NCBI GenBank assembly: GCA_013396915.1
Contig: VWZL01000914.1
Span: 291,425-355,424, forward strand
Length of the DNA stretch: 64,000 nucleotides
Direction of reading: 5' to 3'
DNA from: Stercorarius parasiticus
Lineage: Eukaryota; Chordata; Aves; Charadriiformes; Stercorariidae
The stretch's first letter is position 1. Every line of letters starts with the position of its first letter. Below, piece after piece: positions 1 to 12,300 of this stretch. The notes beneath the pieces were generated by a model. That model searched no databases, had not been told where the DNA came from, and saw only the letters and a program-made list of their open reading frames with translations. A program made the position numbers and the translations under genes.

Positions 1-1262
1 AATAGTCTAAAAGTGCAAGCACAGGCTGCTCTGTGTGTGAGAGCGTGTATGCGCACGCGTGTGTGTGTGTGTTAGTTTTAACCTTTGCTACAAAATATTC
101 TAACCATCAAGCAACTCATCACTATGCTCTGCAGATACCCATAAGGAAATCGGCCTTCTAATGAGAAGTGACATTAGAGACGCTCATGCATGATTGAGTA
201 CACAGTAATGCCTCTTTAGCAACATCACTTAAACTGATGCAACTGTTCTTGTATGCTCAAAAGAGGACAGACTTTTTAAATTACAGTGACCTCACTAGCA
301 ATAGAGAATGTGAATGCAAGGGAAAATTCCATTTAAATTGATCCATTTTTTAAAGTTTCTTTCTGTTGTAGGTTGCAAAATGGTAACGCTCATATTCCAC
401 TCAAATAGCTTATGATCTTTATGTATTCACATTAGTGAACACAGTTTTTATATGGTTCTTCAGGTACTAGCAAGCAGTGAGTGTTAACACCCTATTTCGT
501 ACATTATGAGGGTAAGTAAAGTGAGTGAGACAATGCAGACCGATTTTACAGGAAGAGTGAAGTATCCATTGTGCACTTCAGTATGTATCTATACAGTGAA
601 CAACTAGCCCTGCTGAGAAAGCATATTTAAATTGGTGGAAAGAGGAATTCTGTTGTTCCACCACCCGAGCTAGCCTTATCATGCCATTCACACACCTTCC
701 ATGTTTCAGCTTTCCATGGATATAAAAAGGCCTTTCTCACTAACAAAAGACCTCTCCCACCATGCTGCATCTACTTCATTTATACATTGCAAGCTCTTTG
801 GTGCAGCTTATGTCAGCCAATATATTTTGCACCAGGTTATATCCCTAATTACTACTGATGTAACTGTAATCTAGAGCTGGCTAGAGGTGTATGAAGGTAT
901 GGTTAGCTATAGTGTTCTCTACAACAGACAGCAACTGCTTTCTGCTTCTTGGACAACTCTTTTCAGGAAGTCCTATGGTACTGGACAAAGACAGGACTCG
1001 GAGTTTGATTCTCTCTAGGTAGGTCTTCTTATTTTATTTGATCAGCTGTACTATTTCCTTCAGCTCTCTGCATAAGTAGAAATGTATTACTTTACACAGG
1101 GGAAGAAAGGTTAAAATATAGCAGACTAAAAATATCTGGACTCCTAGCATTAACTCTCAAATGCTTTAACGATATTCATATCTTGACAGACATGAGACCG
1201 ATCACGTAAGCAGTAAAGAAACAAACACAGATGAACTCTACATTTTCAATCTAGAACATTAC
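1..1262 (-). other. PRUNE2: PRUNE2 intron 11, partial
   Basis: Non-coding sequence that continues beyond the window; the donor GT is at 1262-1261. It holds an alternating purine-pyrimidine/GT tract at 43-72. I see no BCH-domain coding sequence in it on the minus strand and nothing else I can name. Confidence 0.85.
43..72. repeat. 30-bp alternating purine-pyrimidine tract with (GT)n
   Basis: Every step from 43 to 72 alternates purine and pyrimidine, including a GCGCACGCGT core followed by (GT)7. Such tracts can adopt Z-DNA under negative supercoiling. It is also a likely length-polymorphic microsatellite. Confidence 0.85.
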
Positions 1263-1463
1263 CTTGTCCAGTGTATTCAAAAGAGTCTGCTTCATCAGGA
1301 GTGTCAAGGTCATCTACATTGATGTCAATTTCATCTGGAGTATCCAAATTATCATCAGAAAGTACCGACCCTTCACTCTGGTCCAAAGAGAGATTGATAT
1401 TTGGAGCAGTGAGTTTTATCCTTCTGGGATGGGAACCGTTAAGATCAAGAGAATTGGGAGGTT
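1263..1463 (-). CDS. PRUNE2: PRUNE2 exon 11 (BNIP2-like block)
   Basis: A 201-nt exon. The acceptor is CCCTTTTTTCAG above 1463 and the donor is CAAG|GTAATG, with GT at 1262-1261. The first two bases complete a Glu codon and the last base opens a new codon, so the exon is phase-symmetric. It encodes [28 protein letters not shown] and a run of [14 protein letters not shown] acidic motifs ending [11 protein letters not shown]. This block is shared by BNIP2, caytaxin (BNIP-H) and PRUNE2 and sits immediately N-terminal to the BCH domain, the Rho/RhoGAP- and lipid-binding Sec14-like module. The BCH exons themselves lie downstream, outside the window. Confidence 0.95.
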
Positions 1464-2383
1464 CTGAAAAAAGGGCAAGAAAAAAAGAACTTTATTTCCT
1501 CTGCATACAATATGCCCCCCAGATACTTAAGAATCACCTTCAAACACATTGTGACAGATCAATTTTAGTAACACCAAGCATTTAAGACCACTTAACATAA
1601 AACACAAATATCAACATTAATATTTAAAAAAATAAAGTTAGCCTCTACAGCAATGGCAGATGTAGCTGTGAGCTCCTAAATTATGCAAAATCCAGATTCA
1701 CTTTTTTGCAGTCCACAGACAAAAATCAAGCCTTGGACATACCCTGACCTACAATGTTTAAGAATTTAAAAGAGCAGTATACAAATCATTTCAGTTATGA
1801 ACCAAGATGTTGCTGAGTCCTGGAGAAATTCATACGAGTGAAAACACTCTGTAAATATTTGTTTTCTTACACACTTGCTACTATTTGAATGGTGCTGATT
1901 TGCAAGTAGCTATGACTTTAGTTTTAACTATACAATATCTTATTCAATATGGTAACAGAAATAAAAATACCTCTGAGTCTCTTAATTGGTTCTAAATAAA
2001 AGTTGTCTTCAACAAGATGAAAGCCAGGTATGGCTTTGCCCCTTGCCACTGCATTATGTGGCATATTTCAAGCTATTCAGTCGGAAATATTCTAATGCTA
2101 ACTTAGTTCACTTAGACAGTAGTCAAATATAAGATAATAATAGAGACTACTTAAACTTCACAAGGACTAAACGAGTGATGACAACAATGCATAAGAGAAA
2201 ATGGCACACCTCAACTATCATTTCTCAACTGAAGAAGAAAAATGACTAAATAAGCAAACTTTACACTGATTCTTTTTAACACTGAACTGATTCTTTACCA
2301 GCACAGAAACATCCTTCTCACTGCATAATTAAATACCAAGGGCATAAGATATAATTAAGAAAATGAGTAAGAGCTTCTCTCAC
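1464..2383 (-). other. PRUNE2: PRUNE2 intron 10
   Basis: A 920-bp AT-rich intron with a GTGAGA donor and a T-rich CAG acceptor. I see nothing else in it. Confidence 0.9.
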
Positions 2384-2463
2384 CGGGTCTCATCTCCGTA
2401 GAATTGGGGCTTAATACACCCTCAGCAAAGGGGATGTCCATTCCCACATCCTCTTGTACCAAC
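2384..2463 (-). CDS. PRUNE2: PRUNE2 exon 10 (before BNIP2-like block)
   Basis: An 80-nt exon too short for ordinary ORF detection. The acceptor is TTTTACCTCTCAG above 2463 and the donor is CCCG|GTGAGA, with GT at 2383-2382. The first base completes a Gly codon from the preceding exon and the last base starts a Glu codon finished in the next. It encodes LVQEDVGMDIPFAEGVLSP followed by NSTEMRP, a close match to the PRUNE2 segment that leads into EPPNSLDLN. The exon contains an ATG at 2441-2439 in a strong context, which may matter for short isoforms. Its 80-nt length means that skipping it alone would break the frame. Confidence 0.92.
2439..2441 (-). other. PRUNE2: Candidate internal start codon for short PRUNE2 isoform
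   Basis: An in-frame ATG (MDIPFAEG) with G at -3 and G at +4, a strong initiation context. Short brain and olfactory forms of mammalian PRUNE2 (BMCC1s, olfaxin) keep only the C-terminal BCH part. A first exon in the upstream 22-kb intron joined to this exon could use this codon. Use as a start in this species is inferred only. Confidence 0.3.
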
Positions 2464-5400
2464 CTGAGAGGTAAAATACAAAGCAAAATCTTAAAGAGAT
2501 GCAGAGATTGACCTTGCTATCAATACAGCTCGTGTGCTCTCACACAGAGATGGAATTTTCCTCAACATAGCCAGTTTATGTACACGTCTATGCAGCCTTT
2601 GGAGACTATAGGTCACACGTAGCTGCTTTTACTTGGATCAAGACATAGCACTAAATAACAACAGGCTGGCAAAAAGCAATGTTTCTCATTTTATACAAAT
2701 TAAGTTGGTGTTTTGTCATCTGTCAAACCAGATACATCATTGCAGGGAGCTTCATCTACTCTTTGCAAACTGCACACCACAATTAAGAGTTCCATAACAG
2801 TACTTTCATTGTTGTACATACAGTTCCTATATAGCAAAAATAAGACCATGACTGAGGTTTTTAATTCTTTTGATATCATTTGTACTTTAGAGCAATTCTG
2901 ACCCAAATCAGTCATTTTGTAATACTGCAACAGTTATGTCCTGCATTGAAAGACTACACAAAGCACGAAAGTGAGAACAAACAGTACATTACAGATTTTC
3001 AAAGTCTAAAACATTGCAAAATATCCCACCTAGACTCCATTTTTAGAAAGATACTAAGAATTACATTTAACATACTTACTGAAGACAAGTAAAAGGCATT
3101 AAGTGGTGAAAATAATAACAAAGGTGTTTGAATGTTTAAAGTGAATTGACTTGAACTGCTTTCATGTCTATTTTCTATTCAAGTATTTTACAAATTGCTT
3201 GCTGGAAGGATGGTTCAATTGCAGATAGGAAACAACATTTTACATTTTCAGGACATTCTTGACAGGTTCCAAACTATTTGCAGTAAAAATGTATGACTCC
3301 AAAAAAGCTTCATTTATTTTATCAGAACAGGTGTAGCATTTTTGTCTATACTCCTGTTCCAAACTCTTTGTTTTTAAAAAATAACTTATTTTTTTCACAA
3401 AAGCTGAAGAACAGACAATTTTTACACTGTGATTAACAGAACTGTGGTTAGAGCAAAGAAGGTAATTTTTCCTGCCACAGCACCAGCTAGCGTCTTTCTG
3501 AAAGACTCAGTTGAATGAGTCTGAATAGGCTTGGCTTGTTTCTCCTGCAGTTTCTTCCCACCTTCACTTTCTCTGTGAGGAGTACCCTCATTATTTTACT
3601 GTGTGCAGACAAGACTCTTCTGGCCACTAGAGTATGAGTATAGTTTCTGTGATTTCTTATTAATTTCATATAGATTACATATAAATATGTACATGTAGGC
3701 CTGCCTGTAAGTAAGCCAAAGGCTCCACTGTGCTTAAAGTTGCAGAAGATCTTTACCTCTAGCCCCATCCCATCCAATTCCCAATACAGACAGGCAAGCG
3801 AGTGAACACCCACCTTTCCCATGAAGCCATGGAGAATACAGACAAAGTAATGCTAGTGTCAAATATATTTGTGCTGCTTAACTCATGAGCAGGTCTTGTC
3901 TCAATTAAAACAGACACATATTAATCGTGCTAATTTTACTAGATTTATCCCCACATATTATAGAGTACATCTTTCACAAATACAGAGACTAACTGCTTAA
4001 TGATTTCTACAAAACACGCCAATTCTGGAATATGTCTAATTAATGTCAAATAATGCTTGAAATATTCCTTCTCTTTGGGTACACAATAGAACAGCAAAGA
4101 AATTTGATCAAAGTATCCTGCTCATGAATAAACTGTATGGCACAAATTGTCTGTAATGTACCATTTCCTTTATTTCTGCTCTGTAGCATCATCTGTGTTC
4201 AGAAGCCATACAGAAAACCGATACACAGAATATCATCACAATTTACTTAGAAAATGTAAATAAGTCATTAGAGTCTTCGGCTTTTTTTTTTGGTGTCTGT
4301 TCAATTCATAGTAAATTATGTGTAATGAAGTCTAATTTATTCATCTGCACTTAGCAGAGACAAATCTGAATTCTAATGAAGTGCCGTAAGTAACAGCCGG
4401 ATAAGGTAAGAAAACAGTGGTGGAAACAGCGTGCGGACAGGGTGAAAACTTCGAATCCATTTTAAATTCAGATTAAGATTTTATTTGGGGCTTTATTAAC
4501 CTTTCCCAATATAAAACTACGAAAAGTTCTCAGATTAAAGCAGCTCAGGTCTACTCAGATGATGATTTATGGGTACTCAAGGGTGTATATTCTGGCTGGA
4601 CAGAACAGGGGTTTGATACTAATATTTAAACCATTCACTTATAAAATCTCCTACAGCCTTATCACACCAAATGACAATCCCTTACTGAACAAGCTTCAGA
4701 AATCACTGCAGGAAATTATTTGAAATGAAATGCTCTTCTTTCAATTTGTGTGAAGAGTAAGTTACGGGAGGACAGTGAATTTTCAGGCTTTCTGTATTTA
4801 AAAGAGACTATTCTCTGTATTAAGCCTGTGACAATGTTTGAGCAGCATGAAGATCATCTTCTCGTCTGCATGATGAGAGCATGACTGAGCTTTATATACA
4901 GAAATAGTGACAATTATAATCTGAAAAAAGCAATTTCCCACAAGTAATTAATTCAGAATTTTGAGAGTTGCCTGAAATTTCTGGGACAGAATTATCCTAA
5001 ATTATGAAATTTCTAAGATTGTCTCAACACCGCTTTTCTCCCTGTGGCATCTTTAAGTTTTCTTTTAAAATGTGTATGTACTTGGAGCTGGCATTGCTGC
5101 TTTCTCTAGAATCTCTTACACTTTCATGACACAAATTTCACATGTTTTTCTGCTCTCAGTGGGACCACTACAGCCGAGTTAAACCAGATTTTTATATTAC
5201 AGCTGTGCTTACAAGAATGGTACATTTCTAGGGGCCGAAAGATAGATGTGTTTCATATCCTTTTGTTTGAATTTCTACTGAAATACAGCTACTTCTATGG
5301 GCAAGATACTAAAAAAATACCCCTTGCATAGGAATTAACAAGTAAACAGCATCAGAACTTGTTTGAGAATTATTCTGATGGTACAGTGTTTTTAGTGTCA

Positions 5401-6198
5401 ATAATCCGTGTTGTTCATTTTGGGATATTTGATTTGGGAAGCAAGAGTCTGTGGTCCTGAAAGATCTGGGACAAGGCACACAGTTAAAAATCAGTTCAAG
5501 CCCAGTTACCAAAAGTACTGCTGACACAAGGTTATCCATTGTATTTTCTTTTTTTTTTTTACATTGTGTCAGGTTCTCATTTACTGTCAACAGGCTTTTT
5601 GGAGAAGACGGAGTCTGACTCTGGAGCTAGTCATATTTTCCCAGATCCCTTGTGCTTTACCCAAACAGATTAAAGATTCCTTGCCAGACATACATACTCT
5701 ATGTTCAGTGAAAGCTCATATTTTTTAAAAGCCATAGTTAATATTTGTTCAGTCATAAATCAACAGGCAATACAGGTATCTTTCATATCTGGTGGGTTTA
5801 GAAAGCTAGTCACAGAGTATGGCTTCTGTGACATTGTACCTCAACATATGGCTCCACACTGCCCATCAGTGTGAGAATGAGCAAGATATGGACAAAGTTT
5901 GTCTTCTACAGACATAGCTCCCCATTTTCTAGTGGATTTTGAGAGCATGCTATGCTGAGCATCTCAGCACTTTGCAGAGCAATTTCTGGCTGTGCACAAG
6001 CTCTCAACAGATCTCAGTAGGAACCCTAGTAATGCAAGATGGACTCCAGAAACTTAAATTAAGCAACTACCTCCTCTTCCTTTCCCACAGACAACTTCAC
6101 ATACTTCCAAAATCATGCTTACAAAATTCCTTGCCTTCCACACAGGTGCAATTGATGCAATGGATGATGTAGCCGAAAATATTAAAAAAATAAAACAC

Positions 6199-6212
6199 TT
6201 TTTTTTTTTTTT
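6199..6212 (+). repeat. Poly-T tract (14) beside CR1
   Basis: Fourteen consecutive T, about 10 bp from the CR1 3' end. A second 14-base A run lies at 6413-6426, on the other side of the element. Confidence 0.8.
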
Positions 6213-6221
6213 CCTTTTTAG

Positions 6222-6334
6222 TCATAGAATCATAGCATGTTTTAGGTTGGAACAATCTTAAATATCACCTAGTTCCAACCCCCCTGCCATGGGCAGGGAC
6301 ACCTCCCACTAGAGCAGGCTGCTCAAAGCCCCAT
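6222..6334 (-). mobile_element. CR1 LINE 3' fragment
   Basis: The segment begins with TCATAGAATCATAG, the reverse complement of the 8-bp ATTCTATG repeat that ends CR1 elements. It continues with the well-known CR1 tail (TTCCAACCCCCCTGCCATGG, CAGGGACACCTCCCACTAGA, GCTCAAAGCCCCAT). The element is therefore 5'-truncated to about 110 bp and has its 3' end at 6222, in the same orientation as PRUNE2. CR1 is the main LINE of birds and also occurs in reptiles. It carries no coding capacity. Confidence 0.92.
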
Positions 6335-9300
6335 GAATGCTCCTTGTTGAAGAAGTAACTTAAGTTACCTTAGAAAGCTCCATTCTATGCAGGTATGATT
6401 TACTGGACTGATAAAAAAAAAAAAAAGGTTCTTTCACTTGGGACAGAGGTCAAAGTCAAACAAGCTTTTTGTGTCATAAATGACTTCTTTTATGTGGTAC
6501 ACAGACCAGTCATTTAAGGATCAGCTGCACTGGGAATCAAGTTACTGCATATTTGCTTTGATAATTCAGGTCTACATACTTGTTCAGAAGTAGCTAAAAA
6601 ACCCCTGTTTCTCAAAGGTGGATCAGAGACAGATCTTATGAAAGGAGGAGAGAGAGGCTGGTGGCTGAAATACTTTCCTTGCTCTTTCTTGGTTCAGACA
6701 TTCTTACAGCTCAATAAATTAATAATCTTTAAATAATTCTTAGTGTCCTCTCAAACCAGTATTTCTCAGAATAAAAAGTTATCCTTCCTGACTTTTCTAG
6801 GTACAGCAGCATTCTGCTGTTTTGGAAAGAGCAGCTCTGAATATTCACAGCAATATGTCATAATCCCTATGGGCTGTGCTGCCTCACCCCCGTGTGATAT
6901 GTGATGTATCACAAGTTTCCCAAACTGCTCAGCAGCTATTACATACCAAGAAGTTAATTTCTTTAGTCTGAAACAAATAATCTCTCCAATGGCTTGCTAT
7001 AAATGAGCACCTACAACCTGCAAAAGAGAGCAACACTAATCCAATGGTGACAGTCACCTTTCTAAAGTGAATCCCTCCGTTTCAACCCACAACTGGCTCA
7101 CCAGCCAGACTTTAAATTGTATATATACATTTTCCAGGCTTCTGTACTCATCAAGGCAAAAGTTTAACCTAAAGTGGAGCCCACAACTGCCAACCACTTT
7201 TCCTAGATAAGTCAATAATGTTTCTTCCATGCTGTTCCCTTTATACAGAGAAATATTTTTGTACTTCTTATACTACTAATTTTCAGAAGATGTTGAAGGT
7301 TTTTATAACCTTTCAAAGCATGATTAGTAAAAGGAATGACATAGATAAAATCACCTCAGCTCATATTAATACATGCTTGTTTTGGCAACTAAGCGGGAGG
7401 AGGGGAGATGAAGTACAATGAAAAGGTTATTCAGAGTATTAGACATCTGGCTTTTTCATATTCTCAAATTACACACATTACATATGTACACACTGGTCTT
7501 GGATGAAATAAAAGTCCTGCTCATAGCCCACTGTCTTACTGGTTTGCAGTGAAAAATTGAGCTGTTTCGAGGAAGAATGCACGAACTGTGAAATTTTAGG
7601 TACAAGAATGAGGTAAGGCAACTCAAGTTCCTCCTTGAGTCAGTCGCTTTGCAGAACATGGGCAGCACAAAGTACTTTTCCATTGAACCCCTCCCGTCCC
7701 TACTCTGTAACACCGCCCTTATGCAAGCTCAGAGACCAGGAAAGGAGAAACGCAAACTTGAGGGATTGGACATGACAGTACAGTATTTTCCTTGGAAGGT
7801 ATGAAAAAGCCCTTGGCGTTCACCCAGTAACGCCTGTCCACCGACTCTCAGCATGGCTCTATCTGAAAGCGCCCTTATGATGAGGCAGGGTGAGGTGTTT
7901 TCCCAAGCCAAGCCCAGAGTAGGCAGCACCTTCTGTAAGCCCATCTCTGGCCTTTCCAGAGGCAACCTACTGATGACTCTAACAGCATGTTGATTGCTCC
8001 ACCTGGAGGGTGCCTAACCTCTTCTGGACAAAATGAGAATGACCCTCTTGCGTTCTCAGAAGCAATAAAAAGCCTCTGAATTGGAGCGTAAAGCAAATCT
8101 TTAAGCACTCCACAAATGGGAATTTACATCAAGGAAGAGCTGACACAAAGTGTTTTCTTAATTGCTATATTCCTCTCCAGTTTTCAATTCTCTGCTACAG
8201 AAATTCATATGAATTTAATGCCAAAATATCTCACCAGATAGCTGACTTATAATGGGTTTTTTGCTTTCATCCATCTCTGTAGCTACTCCAACATTCACCT
8301 CACCTCATATAAAAGAAAAGCAAAACCCATTCTGTTATCACAACTAAACACTTGACACATTATTCCATTTTTAGAACAGAAACTGTTTTGATGTTCTGCA
8401 TTTATATCCAAATGAAACATCTTTCCCTTTCTTTCATATGTAATGTATGTGTGCTCCAAGCTTGTGGCTTGTAATTGCTGTTCCATTTCTGTTCAGAAAA
8501 AGCTAGAAATGAGAAGTTCGCAGATCCTTTCTACAATAGCATGTTTTAAAATAACAGCACGTACCTACTTTCTGAAATCATTACTCTTTCTTGGAGTGCC
8601 CAGAAAAGACAGAATATATTAATTCTTTCCTTTGTTTTAAGTAGAGGATGCTTCTTCTCATTATGGACATAATGCCATAAACTATGTTATAACTGACGTG
8701 TTATTTCAGAGACCGTTAATGCTAATGGACTAATAACAAATCCTAATTTAATGTGCATGTGTTTGCATTTTGATGCTTATCATCCATGTAAGATGGGTAG
8801 AAATGTTCTACAAGTAAAATCAGAGAACTGTTGGACATACTTCAATATCAAGTGTGTCTATAGACAAAAGAAGATGCTATAGGAAGTAAAGCATTATTAT
8901 ATGAAATTGAAAAATAAAATCTAACAAAATACGGGCTTTAGTCTGAATAAAGTTTGATGAAAATATACAGAAAGAAACAGGGAAAGAAACTCAGAACATT
9001 AATCCCCAAAAACCAACTAGACTGTGCACTAAGACAAGAAGAAACTCATTGGAAATGCACCCACTAAAAACACACCCCAGAATTACTTCCTACAACTAGT
9101 CCTATGCTACAAAACTTCCAGAAAATAAACAAAAATTTCTACAGTTGCTTACTCAGAGATAAAGGAGACTGCTGTGTGAATTTTTTAGGTTCAGCAGAAT
9201 TAATGATCCCTAAACGGTATTGGAGTATGCAACAAATCAGTGACATACACTGTGCAGGATTCAGTAAATATCCTTCAGAGGCTGTGCTTCAGCAACATCC

Positions 9301-12300
9301 ACATAGCAAGAAAATGAGCGTATTGGAAGGAATCCACTCCAGGATATCTGGGACTAGAAAAAAATCATTACTTTTATGCACAGCTGTGTAAAATAATCAT
9401 ACTGTATACAGGTGACTTGTAAAAACGGATTAATTTTATAACCGCCGGAGAGCTGCATTTAGCAACCATATGTTAGTATACTAAAATTAACTGTGTTTCT
9501 ATTGCTATTTATTTGGTAGCTCTTAATCAAAAATTAGTTCAGGAAACATCTATAGGCTGAGCACTGGAATTTATGCATAGCATGAGACTTTTATTCCCAT
9601 CTCTAGATGCAAACCAAAAACCAAAAAAAACCCAATCTGTGGTGCTTTGTCAGAGCCAAAAGCTTTATTAATCAAATATCAGTGCAAATGTTAACTAATC
9701 ATTGTCATACTGCTGCACAGTAGATAAACACATGCTGATATTCCCACTTTACAGAAAACCACGTTGCTTGCTTTCTCAAGAGCCACAGAACAAACCATTG
9801 CTAAAAATTAGTAAAAGTCCTAACTTCCTAGTTTTTCACACTTCAGTCATCAGATTTAAAGCTTCTTTTACCGATTATACTGTTACTTGATTTTTTCCAT
9901 GTGCTGATTTTTTATTCCATTTTCAGCACCAAAGTTGGATGAAAAGGTTAGGCATGCCTGTAGGAGGAAATATTCTTTCTGTAGGAAAACCCTGTATTCT
10001 AGCCAGAAGATTTAAATTGTTTGCATTTCAGTACGTTAACTGAAAACATGTTAAAGTTACTGCTTTGGGCCACTGAATAAATTTTTTAACTATTCCTTAT
10101 GAAAAAGTTTCCTAGTCTCCAATCAACTTCAGTGTATACTACCTGATTATCTAGCCATATTTTTCCTTGTTCCTCTACTTCACTCTATACTGTAAGCCTC
10201 AATTTTTTCCAGGTAGCTACTCATAGTAGTAGGCTCTCCTGTCTGCTCTTATCTGTTAAAAAATAAAAGCTGCTATTCTTAAGCACACGCCGCTGTTTTC
10301 ACTGCTGCTCGGCAGCCACAGGCTGGCTGTCCTGGCTCCTTGCCAGCTCCCTCCCTGTGTCTGAGCACACGAGAAGCAGGCAAAGCCAGAGCAGGATGCA
10401 GGGAGCCATGGAGGCACATATCTAAGTAAATAGATGGGTGATAATGGGATTCACTAGGCTATTTCAGCAGCCTTATGTATATGCCTATGGATGAAGAAGG
10501 CTGATGGAAGGAATCCAGGCCTCCAGGCCTCTTCAGTTCTCTGTGACTTCCAGCCACATGAAATAAAAAGGCATCTCAATACAGAATGAGGGAAATTGGA
10601 TTTAAGTCCCAAACCTAGATGTCTTGTTGAAACGGGGTCTTAGGAACACATACCAGGCTGATGCTGCCTGCAGCAGATCCCAGAGCCCCCCAGAGTCTTT
10701 TCCTAGAGGTCTGTCACCAGCAGGTCATAGGATGCAACATGAAAGAAAGTGCAACCAAATATTTCATAACTTATCTTGTCCCTTCTGCATCCTCAAGCAT
10801 TATTAACTATGCACTATTCAAACACTGCTCTAAAGACAGGACAATCAGTCCTTTCTGGGGCTTTTCAGAGCTGCTAATCACCTGAGTATTGGGCATTTCC
10901 AAACATTATTTAACGTGCCTTGGACAACAGCTTTATGAATTAAAGATAAGGAATTATTCACTGTTACAGAAGAGAAACAGAATAATAAGCCTAATAAGCT
11001 TTGGCTTTTTTTTCCTGAATATGTAGCATTTTATAACATCTTTTATATGCCACTACTGATCCTCATGACTAGCTGCCACTGAAAAATACTAATATAGTCA
11101 GACCCCAGTGGCTTCACTTTGGCATCCAGAAACAGAACAAATCAGACAGGGGTCAGAGGAGAAGGACATGTGTGATTCAAGCAGCTGCGCACTCCCAGTG
11201 ACCTGCCCTGCACCACTTAACAACTCTATGGCATAGACACGGACAGGAGACAATTCTTTAGGGCAGTGTTGTCTGACTGCACCCACAAAATAGCACTGTC
11301 TCCAACTATGCCTCTTACAGGGGACTGCATAGCCTGCTATGCATTTACTAGTATTACCATTTTAATAATATTCTCTTAACTCAGTATTTTGTGTGCAAAA
11401 GCAGGTAGACAGTAACAAATTCTAAGGTAGAAATAACATCCCACTTGACATCTATTGCTCTGCTTTGGCATTGCATTCACATACCACCATATGGTCTTGC
11501 CCTCAGAGCAGGGGCTCTCCTCTGTTATGTGCCTAGCTCAGCACTGCTTAATCTTTACTGAGCCAGTGGAAAATTACTGGAATTAACAACACGGAGTTGG
11601 GGAGCCTATGTGATGGGTGCTCCTCCATAACTGTTGGAAGATCACAAGGTTTGGACACGAGCTACGTAGGTTCAGATCACTATTAGCATTTAGAAGGCTT
11701 GTTCAAACTTATCTGATCTCTCCACTCTTAATAAATGTTGTTAATATTCTACAAATAACATCTAGACGATCTGTTAATCAACAACCACAGCTGAACAAAC
11801 ACTACAAATGCACTGTAACAAGGTAATGCCAGCAGAGAAAGGAGTTAAGTCAATCTGATGGAAAAGATCCTTAAGTATAACCTGAAAATATATTTTGTTT
11901 GAAAATTGTAATTCAAAAATTTCTTAAAATGCCAGGCCTAATGACAGATCTGGGACCTGATTCCCACCTTCCACTTTCATTGAGCAGTTAATTATTCCTT
12001 GAGACACCTCAGGTTTTTTTTTTCTTACTTTAAAATCAGTTTTGCTTCCAGCATGCGTGGTGCACAGTGACCATCTTCCTGCCTTACTGTGCTGTCAAGA
12101 CCATTCATCAGAATACCTGTGGCTCCAAGTCATGCAATTGGCACATGAACAGCACTTGAAAAAGCAGTGTGCACCTTACACTCAGTGCAGCCATCTGCAC
12201 TTTCAGGAAATATGCTAATGCTCTGAGAGTAGTTAACAGGGTAGATGTTGCAGGATCAGAAGCAGAAAATCTTTAGGAAGTTTTACATTTTACACCCTAC

